NCBI RefSeq assembly: GCF_011058165.1
Contig: NZ_JAALEG010000009.1
Coordinates: 1 to 64,000 of the forward strand
Origin: Rhodococcus aetherivorans
Lineage (GTDB): Bacteria; Actinomycetota; Actinomycetes; Mycobacteriales; Mycobacteriaceae
DNA: 64,000 nucleotides
Reading direction: 5' to 3'
The notes beneath the pieces are model-generated. The model saw only the letters and a program-made list of their open reading frames with translations. It made no database searches and was not told where the DNA came from. This document shows positions 55,976 to 64,000 of this stretch, one piece after another (within the stretch, counting starts at the first letter, position 1; the number at the start of each line of letters is the position of its first letter). The position numbers and the translations under genes are program-made.

Positions 55976-56836
55976 GTGCCCATCGATCCCGCCGTCGCAC
56001 TCGGCGCCGAACTGCCCGCCCAGGAATTCGCCTGGAGCAGCAGCGACGTTCAGCTCTATCACCTCGGTCTCGGCGCCGGCGCGCGTCCCACCGACCTCGG
56101 TGAGCTGCGCTACCTGCGCGACGGCGACCCGCAGGTCCTGCCCACCTTCGCCACCGTCGCCGCGACGTTCCACGCCACCGAGCCGCCGAAGGTCTCGTTC
56201 CCGGGCATCGAGATCGACCTGGCGAAGGTGGTGCACGGCAGCCAGGAGGTGACGGTGCACGCTCCCCTACCACCGGAAGGCAAGGGCCGCACCGTGACCC
56301 GAATCGCCGAGGTGTGGGACAAGGGCAAGGCCGCGGTGATCGTGCAGGAGTCGACGACCACGGATCCGGCCGGCAACCCGCTGTGGACGGCCCGCTCGTC
56401 CATCTTCGCCCGCGGCGAGGGCGGCTTCGGCGGCGAACGCGGACCGTCCGAGTCCGTCGAATTGCCGGACCGAGCACCCGATTTCGAGGTGGATGTCGCG
56501 ACGCTGCCGCAACAGGCCCTGCTGTACCGGCTGTGCGGCGACCGCAACCCGCTGCACTCGGACCCGCAGTTCGCGCAGGCCGCCGGGTTCCCCGCTCCGA
56601 TCCTGCACGGGCTGTGCACGTACGGGATCGTCTGCAAGACGCTCACCGACGCGGCGCTCGACGGTGATGCCGCGTCCGTGCACGGATTCACGGCCCGGTT
56701 CGCCGGCGTCGTCTTTCCCGGCGAGACCCTGCGGGTGCGCGCGTGGCGCACCGGCGACCGGCTGCTCGCGACCGCCGCGGTGGTCGAGCGCGACCTCGCG
56801 CCCGCCCTCACCGACGTGGTCCTCACCATCGCCTGA
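55976..56836 (+). CDS. MaoC-like double-hotdog enoyl-CoA hydratase (Rv3538/Hsd4B-like)
   Basis: This 286-residue protein has two hotdog folds. The second carries the hydratase-2 motif YRLCGDRNPLHSDPQFAQAAGFPAPILHG (about 182-210) with catalytic Asp and His. Length and motif match Rv3538, also called Hsd4B, which hydrates steroid enoyl-CoA in the side-chain cycle. GTG at 55976 behind AAAGGG. It is the second gene of the kstD operon, as in M. tuberculosis. Confidence 0.9.
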   Translation: MPIDPAVALGAELPAQEFAWSSSDVQLYHLGLGAGARPTDLGELRYLRDGDPQVLPTFATVAATFHATEPPKVSFPGIEIDLAKVVHGSQEVTVHAPLPPEGKGRTVTRIAEVWDKGKAAVIVQESTTTDPAGNPLWTARSSIFARGEGGFGGERGPSESVELPDRAPDFEVDVATLPQQALLYRLCGDRNPLHSDPQFAQAAGFPAPILHGLCTYGIVCKTLTDAALDGDAASVHGFTARFAGVVFPGETLRVRAWRTGDRLLATAAVVERDLAPALTDVVLTIA

Positions 56837-56854
56837 CACCCCGTCCTCCCCCAG

Positions 56855-56877
56855 CACCGGCCCGCCACGGGCCGGTG
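56855..56877 (+). terminator. Short GC hairpin between the MaoC and cholesterol oxidase genes
   Basis: CACCGGCCCG (56855-56864) and CGGGCCGGTG (56868-56877) form a perfect 10-base stem with a 3-base loop. It sits 18 bases after the MaoC stop and 16 bases before the oxidase ATG, so it can attenuate expression of the oxidase. Confidence 0.6.
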
Positions 56878-56893
56878 AGAAAGCAGTGTGTTC

Positions 56894-58639
56894 ATGACGA
56901 TTCGCACCGAACCCCTGCGTCTGTCGCGCCGGGGTTTCCTCGCCGCCGGCGCGGGCGCGCTCGCCGCCACCGCGCTCGGCGGCTGGACCCCCGTCCACGC
57001 CGTACCGGCCGGCTCGTCCGGTGCCACCCTGACCACCCCGGCCGCGTTTCCCGACGGCATCGCCCTCTACCAGCAGGCCTACCAGAACTGGTCCAAGGAG
57101 ATCATGCTCGACGCGATCTGGACGTGCGCCCCGCGCAGTCCCGAGGACGTCGTCCGGCTCGCGAACTGGGCCCACGCTCACGGCTACACCGTCCGGCCGC
57201 GTGGCGCGATGCACGGCTGGACTCCGCTGACCATCGTCAACGGCGCACCGGTGGACAGGGTGATCCTGGCGGACACGATGGCGCATCTGAACGGGGTGTC
57301 GGTGCACTCCGGTTCGGACCCCGCCACCGTCACCGCCGGAGCCGGAGCGACACTCGACGCGATCACCACGGCGCTGCAGGGGCACGGCCTCGGCTGGGCC
57401 AACCTCCCCGCACCCGGGGTGCTGTCCATCGCCGGTGCACTGGCCGTCAACGCGCACGGTGCGGCGCTGCCCGCCGACGGCGAAAAGAACGTCCCGGGAC
57501 ACACCTTCGGCTCGCTGAGCAATCTCGTCACGGAACTGACCACGGTGGCGTGGAACGGCAGCGAGTACGCGCTGCGCACCTACACGCGCGCCGACGCGGA
57601 CATCACTGCGCTGCTCGCCCACCTCGGCCGGACGTTCGTCACCTCGGTCACCCTGCAGGCCGGCCCGGACACCCGGATGCGGTGCCAGAGCTACACCGAC
57701 ATCGACTGGCGCGAGCTGTTCGCGCCTGCCGGAGCACCGGGACGCACCTTCGAGAGCTTCGTGCGGGCCTGCGGGCGCGCGGAGGCGATCTGGTATCCGT
57801 TCACCGACAAGCCGTGGATGAAGGTGTGGTCCCTCGCTCCGCAGAAGCCGGTGACGTCCCGAGAGGTGTTCGGCCCGTACAACTATCCGTTCTCGGACAA
57901 CGTCCCCGAGCCCGTCACCGACCTGCTCGGGCAGATGACGGCCGGGAACCCCGCCATCGCGCCGGCTTTCGGGCAGGTCTACTACAACACCACCGTCGCC
58001 GGCCTCGCCGCCACGAACTCGAGTGACATCTGGGGCTGGTCCAAGGACCTGCAGTTCTACATCAAGGCCACCACCCTGCGGCTCACGGAGGGCGGCGGCG
58101 CGGTCCTCACCAACCGCGCCAACATCGCGAACGTGATCCACGACTTCACGCAGTGGTTCCACGAACGCATCGAGCACTACCGGGCGCTGGGGCAGTACCC
58201 GCTCAACGGCCCGGTCGAGATCCGGTGCTGCGGGCTCGATCAACCCGACGACGTGCGGGTCCCGTCCGCCGGGCCGCCGACCATCTCCGCGACCCGGCCG
58301 CGACCCGACCACCCCGAGTGGGACACCGCGATCTGGCTCAACGTGCTCGGGGTGCCGGGCACCCCCGGCATGTTCGCGTTCTACCGCGAGATGGAGCAGT
58401 GGATGCGCGGTCACTACAACAACGCCGACTCCACCTTCCGGCCCGAATGGTCCAAGGGCTGGGCGTTCGGCCCCGAACTGCCGTACACGGACCAGCGGGT
58501 CATCGAGCAGGTCCTGCCCGACACCTACCGGGAAGGCGTGCCCGCGGACGAGAACTGGGACTCCGCGCGGGCGGTGTACAACCGGCTCGACCCGCATCGG
58601 GTATTCAGCAACAGCTTCATCGACCGGCTGCTGCCCTGA
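56894..58639 (+). CDS. Type II cholesterol oxidase, Tat-exported, covalent FAD
   Basis: This 581-residue protein is closely similar to the covalent-FAD cholesterol oxidase of Brevibacterium sterolicum across its length (DIALFQQAYQNWSKEIML-type start, LGWANLPAPGVLSIAGALAV, GPVEIRCCGLDQ). It belongs to the VAO fold, with His107 in RPRGAMHGWT as the probable FAD linkage. A twin-arginine signal (SRRGFLAAGAGALAA, 11-25) ends near VHA at 36. It oxidises the 3-beta-OH of cholesterol outside the membrane and makes cholest-4-en-3-one and H2O2. ATG at 56894; GTG at 56888 is possible. Confidence 0.94.
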   Translation: MTIRTEPLRLSRRGFLAAGAGALAATALGGWTPVHAVPAGSSGATLTTPAAFPDGIALYQQAYQNWSKEIMLDAIWTCAPRSPEDVVRLANWAHAHGYTVRPRGAMHGWTPLTIVNGAPVDRVILADTMAHLNGVSVHSGSDPATVTAGAGATLDAITTALQGHGLGWANLPAPGVLSIAGALAVNAHGAALPADGEKNVPGHTFGSLSNLVTELTTVAWNGSEYALRTYTRADADITALLAHLGRTFVTSVTLQAGPDTRMRCQSYTDIDWRELFAPAGAPGRTFESFVRACGRAEAIWYPFTDKPWMKVWSLAPQKPVTSREVFGPYNYPFSDNVPEPVTDLLGQMTAGNPAIAPAFGQVYYNTTVAGLAATNSSDIWGWSKDLQFYIKATTLRLTEGGGAVLTNRANIANVIHDFTQWFHERIEHYRALGQYPLNGPVEIRCCGLDQPDDVRVPSAGPPTISATRPRPDHPEWDTAIWLNVLGVPGTPGMFAFYREMEQWMRGHYNNADSTFRPEWSKGWAFGPELPYTDQRVIEQVLPDTYREGVPADENWDSARAVYNRLDPHRVFSNSFIDRLLP

Positions 58640-58669
58640 CGAGAAGGCGCCGGACATCCGCGCCCGTCG

Positions 58670-58707
58670 GTGCTACCCGCGCGCGTTCTCACGCGCGCGG
58701 GTAGCAC
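58670..58707. terminator. Perfect 17-bp hairpin between convergent genes
   Basis: Arms 58670-58686 and 58691-58707 (starting GTGCTACCCGCGCGCG) pair perfectly around TCTC. The minus-strand gene's last 11 codons and stop lie inside it. It follows the oxidase stop by 30 bases and can end both transcripts. Confidence 0.85.
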
Positions 58708-61243
58708 CACGCCGCGCAAGCATGGTGAGGACGGATACCCGGCCGAAGTGGCCCCACAGCCGGCCGAGCCGCACCCACAGCTGCCAGTACGCCACACCCC
58801 CCACGAGCGACGCCGCGAACGCGAGCCACGGGTCGATGTCCCGCAGCAGCGGATAGACCGTGAAGTGGGTCAGGTAGATGTAGAGCGACGAGGCGGCGAG
58901 CACCTCGGCCGGCCGCACCAGCAGCGCCGGCCACCAGGTCCGCGGCACCCAGATCAGCAGGAGCAGGCCGCCGATCACGAGAGCGGTGCGGTCGGTTTCG
59001 GCATGGAAGAACCCCGGCACCGTCGCCACCGCCAGGACGGACACCACCAGCCGCTGCCACACCGCGGTCGCCCGGGCGGCCGCCCAGCCGAGCGGGAAGA
59101 GCCAGAACACCACGTACGACGCCAGGATCTGACTGGTCGGCATGTCCGGCCCGAGCACCTCGTACCGGGTCAGCAGGCCCACGCCCACCAGCGCGAGCGG
59201 GAACGCGAACGGGAACCGTCGCTCGTGCCGGTCGAACCACGGCACGGCGAGCAACAGAGCCACCGCGACGAGCGCGTACACCAGCGCCTCGATGAACCAG
59301 TACCGCCATTCCTTCGTCCACGCGGGCGGTCCGAGCACCCCGTTGAGCAGGAACACACTCGACCAGCGGTACTCGCCGGTGAGCGCGTGCACCGCGCCGA
59401 TCCACACGACGGCCGGTGCGGCGATCCGGGCGACGCTGAGCAGGGTAGTGCGCAGCCGCTCGGCGCGGGGCTTGGGCAGTTGGAATCGCGCGTAGTTGTA
59501 GCCCGCGGCCGCGAGCAGCACGTGCGCCCCGCCCACGAGGGCGAACAGGTGCAGATGCGAGCCGACGATGAGCACGATCGCCACGGCGCGGATGAGCACG
59601 TTGGTCTCGACGATCCGCCAGCCCCACGGCGCCCGGCGCGACGACGGGCTCAGCTCGCGCAGCGGCGTCGTCGGCCAGTCCGCGGGCAGATGCCCGAGCA
59701 GCCGCTCGAGCCGCACCGACATGCGCACGTACGACAGCGAGTCGCCACCGAGGTCGACGAACGTGCTGTCGTCGGTGACGTCGTCGCGGCGGAGAACGTC
59801 CGCGTACAGCGCCCGCAGCCGCCGGGGGTCCACGGCCCGCGCCTCGGGCGCCGGCTGCGGCGGTTCCGGGGCGGCGCCGAGCGCGGCGACGGCGCGGTAG
59901 TCCGGTTTGCCGTTGGGGGTGCGGGGCAGCTCGGCCACGACGCACACCCGCACCGCGGACTCGGGCAGCCCGCTCGCGCGGGCCGCGACCGCCCGCACGG
60001 GCGCGGCGTCGGCTCCCTGGACGGCGACGATCAGTTCGTCGTCGCCGCCGGCGCAGCACGCGACGAGCTCGTGGCGCGCGAGGACGGATTCGATGCGCTG
60101 CAGGTCGATGCGCAGGCCGAACAGCTTCGCGAAGCGGGAGCGACGGCCCACGATCCGGTACAGCCCGGCGTCGGTGCGGACGGCGAGGTCACCGGTGCGC
60201 AGTTCGTCGACGACACGCCCGAGGGCCAGCTCGGACGGGTCGGTGGCATAGCCGAGCATGACGTTGGGCCCGGTGTAGACGAGTTCGCCGGCACCGTCGC
60301 CGGCCTCGGGCACGGGGTCGATGCGGAAGGCGCCGCCGGGAACGGGGACGCCGATCGTGCCGGGGTGCTCCGCGGCGAGGTGCGGGGGCAGGTAGGCCAT
60401 GCGGGCGGTGGCCTCGGTCTGGCCGTACATGACGAAGAACTGCCACCCGTCGCGCCGGCCGAGGTCGACATAGCGGCGGACGCGGTCGGGGTCGAGACGG
60501 CCGCCGGCCTGGGTGACGTAGCGCAGGTTCGGCAGGTCCATGTCGGCGAAGCCGACGCGGTCGAGCAGGTCGAAGGTGTACGGCACGCCCGCGAGGGCGC
60601 TGACCCGGTGCCGGTGCACGAGGTCCCAGAATCCGGGGTCGGTGACGGACCGGTCGGTGAGCACGGTCCCGGCGCCCCGCAGCAGGTGGCTGTGCAGGAC
60701 CGACAGGCCGTAGCAGTAGTGCATCGGCAGGGTGGTGATCGCGCGATCGGTGTCGCGGATGTCGAGGTAGTCGGCGATGGCCTCGGCGTTCGCCTGCACA
60801 TTGCGGTGCGAGAGGCGCACGAGCTTGGGCGAGCCGGTCGAGCCGGACGTACTGAGCAGCAGCGCGAGGTCGGAATGCAGGTCGTGGGTGCCGTCGGCGA
60901 GTTCTTCGATCCGGCCGCCGTCGACGACGACGTCGGGCCGGTAGGCCTCGATCGTCGCGGCCAGGGCGTCGGGCCGGTCGCCGGGCACGAGCAGCACGGG
61001 ATGGCCGGCGGACAGCGCCGCCAGGTAGGCCACGATCGGGTCGACGGCGTTGGCCCCGGCGACCAGGACGAGACGCCGGGTGGTGCCGAGGCGGTCGGCG
61101 ACGGCGGCGACCCGCTCGGCCAGGTCGCGATAGGTGATCTCGGTGCCGTCGCAGACGAGTGCGGTCCGTTCGCCGTGTTCGGCGAGATGTCGGACGAACG
61201 GAACCGTCGGACAGTCGACGAGCTCGGAAGAACGTGGTACCAC
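58673..61243 (-). CDS. Adenylation-carrier-membrane acyltransferase fusion (NRPS-like)
   Basis: This 856-residue protein has three parts. Residues 1-455 form an AMP-binding domain (LLLSTSGSTGSPKLVRLSHRN at 128-148, MYGQTEATARM, RTPNGK with the C-terminal Lys). Residues about 470-530 form a carrier domain with the phosphopantetheine Ser502 in DLGGDSLSYVRM. Residues about 545-835 hold roughly ten membrane segments resembling acyltransferase-3. It likely activates an acid, loads it on its own carrier and transfers it across or to the membrane. The start is GTG at 61243, 9 bases after zapE. Confidence 0.85.
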   Translation of the reverse strand: MVPRSSELVDCPTVPFVRHLAEHGERTALVCDGTEITYRDLAERVAAVADRLGTTRRLVLVAGANAVDPIVAYLAALSAGHPVLLVPGDRPDALAATIEAYRPDVVVDGGRIEELADGTHDLHSDLALLLSTSGSTGSPKLVRLSHRNVQANAEAIADYLDIRDTDRAITTLPMHYCYGLSVLHSHLLRGAGTVLTDRSVTDPGFWDLVHRHRVSALAGVPYTFDLLDRVGFADMDLPNLRYVTQAGGRLDPDRVRRYVDLGRRDGWQFFVMYGQTEATARMAYLPPHLAAEHPGTIGVPVPGGAFRIDPVPEAGDGAGELVYTGPNVMLGYATDPSELALGRVVDELRTGDLAVRTDAGLYRIVGRRSRFAKLFGLRIDLQRIESVLARHELVACCAGGDDELIVAVQGADAAPVRAVAARASGLPESAVRVCVVAELPRTPNGKPDYRAVAALGAAPEPPQPAPEARAVDPRRLRALYADVLRRDDVTDDSTFVDLGGDSLSYVRMSVRLERLLGHLPADWPTTPLRELSPSSRRAPWGWRIVETNVLIRAVAIVLIVGSHLHLFALVGGAHVLLAAAGYNYARFQLPKPRAERLRTTLLSVARIAAPAVVWIGAVHALTGEYRWSSVFLLNGVLGPPAWTKEWRYWFIEALVYALVAVALLLAVPWFDRHERRFPFAFPLALVGVGLLTRYEVLGPDMPTSQILASYVVFWLFPLGWAAARATAVWQRLVVSVLAVATVPGFFHAETDRTALVIGGLLLLIWVPRTWWPALLVRPAEVLAASSLYIYLTHFTVYPLLRDIDPWLAFAASLVGGVAYWQLWVRLGRLWGHFGRVSVLTMLARRGATRARENARG

Positions 61244-61252
61244 CGCGGCAGT

Positions 61253-62218
61253 CTATAAGGTTTGGCTGTCCTGAATCCAGGCTCGGGCGGGTTCGCGGAG
61301 CAGTGCGAGGCGGCTGAGCAGCCGGTCGACGTCGGGTTCGGCGGGGACGGACGTCGCGAAGTCGGCGCGCGCGACGGTGGCCGACACCGTGAGCCGGACG
61401 TCGGCGTCGCACAGCACGTCGACGACGTTGCCGAAGCGGCGCAGGGCGTCCGCGTCGAGCTCGCGCAGCGGCGGGACACCGGTGACGACCCACTCGCCGT
61501 GCTCGCGGAGGACGGCGAGGTAGTCGGCGGGCGCGGTGGGGGCGCGGCACAGGTCGGCGAAGTCGAACCACACGACGTCGCCGCGCACGGCGAGGACGGG
61601 TAGTGCGCGGCCCGACGGTCGCAGGGTTCGCCGCTCCCCCGGCTCCGGAACGTCGAGAGCGCCGGGCGGGAGGAACTCACCCGAGGCGAACCCGTCGCCC
61701 GGGGTGGCCGTACCGGTGCGGCGACGGTCGATCGGCCCGCCGACCTCGACCACCTCGAGCCGGCGTTCGAGCAGGGCGATGGTGGGCTCGAACAGGTGGT
61801 GGAACAGCGGGTTGGGCAACAGGCCCGAGGGCGGGTAGTTGGAGGTGGCGACGAGCGCGACGCCCCGCTCGTGAAGGATGCGTACGGCGCGCGCGACGAG
61901 CATGCCGTCGCCGACGTCGTGGACGTGGAACTCGTCGAAGCACAGCACACGGGCGTCGCCGAGCGCGGCGTCGACGGCGTCGTCGATCGAGCCGAGGCGA
62001 TGCGCCTGCGCATGCAGGCCGGCGAAGAAGCCGTGGAAGTGGTGCCGTCGCGCGGGACCGGGCACGGCCTCGAGGAACCGCTCCATCAGCCACGTCTTGC
62101 CGCGACCGACCGGCCCCCACAGGTAGACGCCGCGCGGGGTGGTGCGCTGCGCGGCGAGGTCGCGGTGCAGCCGCCCCAGGGCGGCGGCGCCGGCCCGCTG
62201 GTACGGATCCTCGGCCAT
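61253..62218 (-). CDS. zapE: ZapE/AFG1-type AAA ATPase
   Basis: This 321-residue ATPase has Walker A GPVGRGKTWLMERF (about 47-60), Walker B VLCFDEFHVHDVGDGM (about 94-109), and LVATSNYPPSGLLPN, the signature of AFG1/ZapE proteins that act on the divisome or on damaged proteins. AGAGGAGGTGGG precedes the ATG at 62218. Two tandem palindromes separate it from a divergent TetR gene, so it is probably under that repressor along with the acyltransferase fusion. Confidence 0.9.
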   Translation of the reverse strand: MAEDPYQRAGAAALGRLHRDLAAQRTTPRGVYLWGPVGRGKTWLMERFLEAVPGPARRHHFHGFFAGLHAQAHRLGSIDDAVDAALGDARVLCFDEFHVHDVGDGMLVARAVRILHERGVALVATSNYPPSGLLPNPLFHHLFEPTIALLERRLEVVEVGGPIDRRRTGTATPGDGFASGEFLPPGALDVPEPGERRTLRPSGRALPVLAVRGDVVWFDFADLCRAPTAPADYLAVLREHGEWVVTGVPPLRELDADALRRFGNVVDVLCDADVRLTVSATVARADFATSVPAEPDVDRLLSRLALLREPARAWIQDSQTL

Positions 62219-62225
62219 CCCACCT

Positions 62226-62261
62226 CCTCTACATTGGTAGAGGACTCTACATATGTAGAGT
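62226..62261. promoter_or_regulatory. Two tandem operators CTCTAC-N6-GTAGAG
   Basis: CCTCTACATTGGTAGAGG (62226-62243) and ACTCTACATATGTAGAGT (62244-62261) abut with an 18-base period. Both carry the same inverted half-sites CTCTAC/GTAGAG, and the second is fully palindromic. They lie 8 bases from zapE and 6 bases from the TetR start and overlap the zapE ribosome site. Confidence 0.85.
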
Positions 62262-62267
62262 TCGATC

Positions 62268-62903
62268 ATGGCCAGCAGCCCCGACCGTCGCACCCTGATC
62301 GCCGAGACCACCCTCGACCTGATCGCCCGCGACGGACTGCGCGCGCTGACCCACCGGGCCGTCGACCGCGCCCTCGCCCTGCCCGACGGCTCGTGCTCGT
62401 ACTACTTCCGCACCCGCGGAGCCCTGCTCGACGCCGCCGTGCACCGGCTCGCCGAGCGATCACGCGACGCGTTCGAGCACTCCGGCCTCACCCGCCCGCC
62501 GACCCCGGTCGACGTCGACGCCGCCGCGCGAGCGGTCGCGACGACACTCGACCGCGACCTGGCCCACCGCCGCCGGGACCTGCTCGTGCGGTATGCCCTG
62601 GCCACCGACCCGGCCATCGGCGCCGAGCAACGCGCCGGCCTTGCAGCCGCCCTGTTCTCCCGCGCCGCCGCGCGCGACCTCGTGGCCGCCTGCGGCGCCG
62701 ACGACGCCGACTCCGCGGCTGCCGATCTCGTGAGCCTGGCCGAGGGGCTGACCGTGGACCGGCTGCTCGGCGCCCGGTCGCTGGAGGGACTCGCCGCCGG
62801 CACCGCCGCGAGCGTCGCGCAATTGGCCCGGCCGATCGCGGTGTACCTCCGCGGCCTCGCCGGGGGCGACGGTACCGGCCGGGCACGAACCATGCGATCG
62901 TGA
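62268..62903 (+). CDS. TetR-family regulator divergent from zapE
   Basis: This 211-residue TetR protein has an N-terminal HTH (TTLDLIARDGLRALTHRAVDRALALPDGSCSYYF-type region, about 15-48) and an Ala-rich helical C-terminal domain. The ATG follows the tandem operators after 6 bases with no clear ribosome site, so a leaderless or near-leaderless transcript is possible. It is probably autoregulated and represses zapE and the acyltransferase fusion. The ligand is unknown. Confidence 0.85.
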   Translation: MASSPDRRTLIAETTLDLIARDGLRALTHRAVDRALALPDGSCSYYFRTRGALLDAAVHRLAERSRDAFEHSGLTRPPTPVDVDAAARAVATTLDRDLAHRRRDLLVRYALATDPAIGAEQRAGLAAALFSRAAARDLVAACGADDADSAAADLVSLAEGLTVDRLLGARSLEGLAAGTAASVAQLARPIAVYLRGLAGGDGTGRARTMRS

Positions 62904-62977
62904 TCCGGCACCGGCCTGCCTCCCGGGAGGCCCAGCCGTGGGCAGGCGAAGACACGTCGCGTGCCTAGGATTGGCTC

Positions 62978-63757
62978 ATGCGATCGGCCGCCGGTGAACG
63001 GTACTTCCTCGAGTCTCTGGACCGTGGGCTCGCGGTGCTCGAGTGCTTCGACGAACAGCACCGGGAGCGCACTCTCAGCGAGGTGGCCCAGGTGGTGGGG
63101 ATCACCCGATCGACAACGCGAAGAATCCTGCTGACCCTCGTCGATCGCGGGTTCCTGCGGCAGGAGGGTCGTCGCTTCATGTTGACCCCGCGCGTTCTCC
63201 GTTTCGGCTTCTCCTACCTGTCCGGGCTGGCGCTCCCGCAGCTGGCCGAACCGCACCTGGCGAAACTCGCCGCCGAACTCGAGGAAACCGTCTCGGTCAC
63301 CGTGCTCGACGGATCGGACGCACTCTACGTCGCGCGAGTCCGTTCGCCGCGGATCGTGCGTATCGCGATCTCGGTCGGCATGCGCTTCCCGGCGTACGCG
63401 ACCTCGCACGGCCGGGTCCTGCTGTCCGGCCTTACCGCCGACGAACTCGACCGCTACCTGGAGACGACGGAACTGCGGGCGTTCACCGAGCAGACCCTCG
63501 TAGACCCGGACCGGCTGCGCGCCGAGATCCTGACCACGGCCGAGCGGGGTTGGGCGCTGTCGGAGGACGAACTGGAACTGGGGGTTCGCGGCGTCGCCGT
63601 GCCCATCCGGGACCGAACCGGCCGGATCGTCGCCGCGCTCAACTCTTCCCTGCAGAACATCGCGCATTCCGGCGCGGACGTCGAGGCACGAGTGGTCTCC
63701 CGATTGCAGGAAGCAGCCCAGCGGATCGGGGCCGATCTCGCGATCAGCGGACCATGA
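62978..63757 (+). CDS. IclR-family regulator, PcaR/PobR-like
   Basis: This 259-residue regulator has the IclR winged helix at the N-terminus (LESLDRGLAVLECFDEQHRERTLSEVAQVVGITRSTTRRILLTL) and the effector domain with SVTVLDGSDALYVAR, AYATSHGRVLLSGL and GVRGVAVPIRDRTGRIVAALN. This subgroup often controls protocatechuate (beta-ketoadipate) genes. No such genes are in the window; they may follow on the right. The remaining bases 63758-64000 show no gene. Confidence 0.88.
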   Translation: MRSAAGERYFLESLDRGLAVLECFDEQHRERTLSEVAQVVGITRSTTRRILLTLVDRGFLRQEGRRFMLTPRVLRFGFSYLSGLALPQLAEPHLAKLAAELEETVSVTVLDGSDALYVARVRSPRIVRIAISVGMRFPAYATSHGRVLLSGLTADELDRYLETTELRAFTEQTLVDPDRLRAEILTTAERGWALSEDELELGVRGVAVPIRDRTGRIVAALNSSLQNIAHSGADVEARVVSRLQEAAQRIGADLAISGP

Positions 63758-64000
63758 GCCGTGCGCGGTGCCGGCGGCTCCCCTTCCATGCTCGGCCGCA
63801 CCCGGCCCGGCGAGGCGGATCAACCGATCCGTGCAGCATTTCGTGATCGAGAAGCCATTACGCGTAGGAGATTTCGAGCGCCCACGCCCCTGGCCCCGTC
63901 CGTCGCCGCCTCCGGTCGATCCGCGTCTCAGGGTGCGGTCGCGACAGTCGATGTCCGCGACGCCCGGGCGGCCCGGCCGGCGTCACCGTGGTCGTGTCCG

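Noticed and set aside
58670-61258. Plus-strand 862-codon frame opposite the acyltransferase fusion
   Set aside because: It is the antisense shadow; the minus-strand frame carries adenylation, carrier and membrane motifs.

Overview
The window is high-GC actinobacterial DNA whose genes match the KstR/KstR2 steroid-catabolism regulon of Mycobacteriales. Most likely it is a Rhodococcus chromosome: the protein set and the two operator types (TnnAACnnGTTnnA for KstR, AnCAAGnnCTTGnT for KstR2) are those described for Rhodococcus and Mycobacterium. The genus is inferred from recognised proteins, not from a search. No rRNA, tRNA, CRISPR array or insertion sequence was recognised.

Layout. 1-4.6 kb: end of an Ltp4-like protein, Ltp3-like aldolase/thiolase, F420-type LLM oxidoreductase, SnoaL-fold protein, MocA-like nucleotidyltransferase and an MFS exporter with its own palindromic operator. 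4.7-9.7 kb: KSTD-type flavoprotein, CYP125 diverging from FadA5 plus a Ddn-type protein across a KstR site. 10.5-15.1 kb: HIP (ring C/D) genes: a SDR diverging from echA20-ipdA-ipdB-ipdC. 15-23.9 kb: an accessory block with a ketone-oxidation unit (Baeyer-Villiger monooxygenase, esterase, divergent LuxR-type ATPase) and a TetR/stand-alone CYP102-like P450 pair. 24-33.6 kb: second HIP block, fadA6, kstR2, ipdF, ipdE1 (fadE30) diverging across a KstR2 site from fadD3, an extra enoyl-CoA hydratase, fadE31, fadE32 and ipdE2 (fadE33). 33.7-36.7 kb: aldo-keto reductase, a KstR-linked acetoacetate-decarboxylase-fold protein, PRC-barrel and membrane proteins. 36.7-42 kb: hsaA-hsaD-hsaC-hsaB diverging from kshA. 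42-51.3 kb: unrelated small genes, SelO, a two-component system and stress-type proteins. 51.3-58.6 kb: hsaE-hsaG-hsaF diverging from kstD, a MaoC hydratase and an exported type II cholesterol oxidase. 58.7-64 kb: an adenylation-carrier-acyltransferase fusion, ZapE, and TetR and IclR regulators.

How it works together. Cholesterol is oxidised at C3 (exported oxidase), hydroxylated on the side chain (CYP125), and the side chain is shortened (FadA5, Ltp-type aldolases). The rings are opened by KstD plus KshA and HsaA-HsaD-HsaC; HsaE/F/G consume the 2-hydroxyhexadienoate fragment, while HIP enters the KstR2-controlled FadD3/Ipd route. KstR itself, KshB, the Mce4 importer and the ChsE/ChsH side-chain enzymes are not in the window.

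The best candidates for something undescribed are an acetoacetate-decarboxylase-fold protein behind a KstR box, a GyrA-C-gate-like/GNAT fusion, a lone CYP102-like haem domain, a three-part adenylation/carrier/membrane-acyltransferase protein, a BVMO lacking the fingerprint histidine, and a KstR2-type operator with altered half-site spacing.
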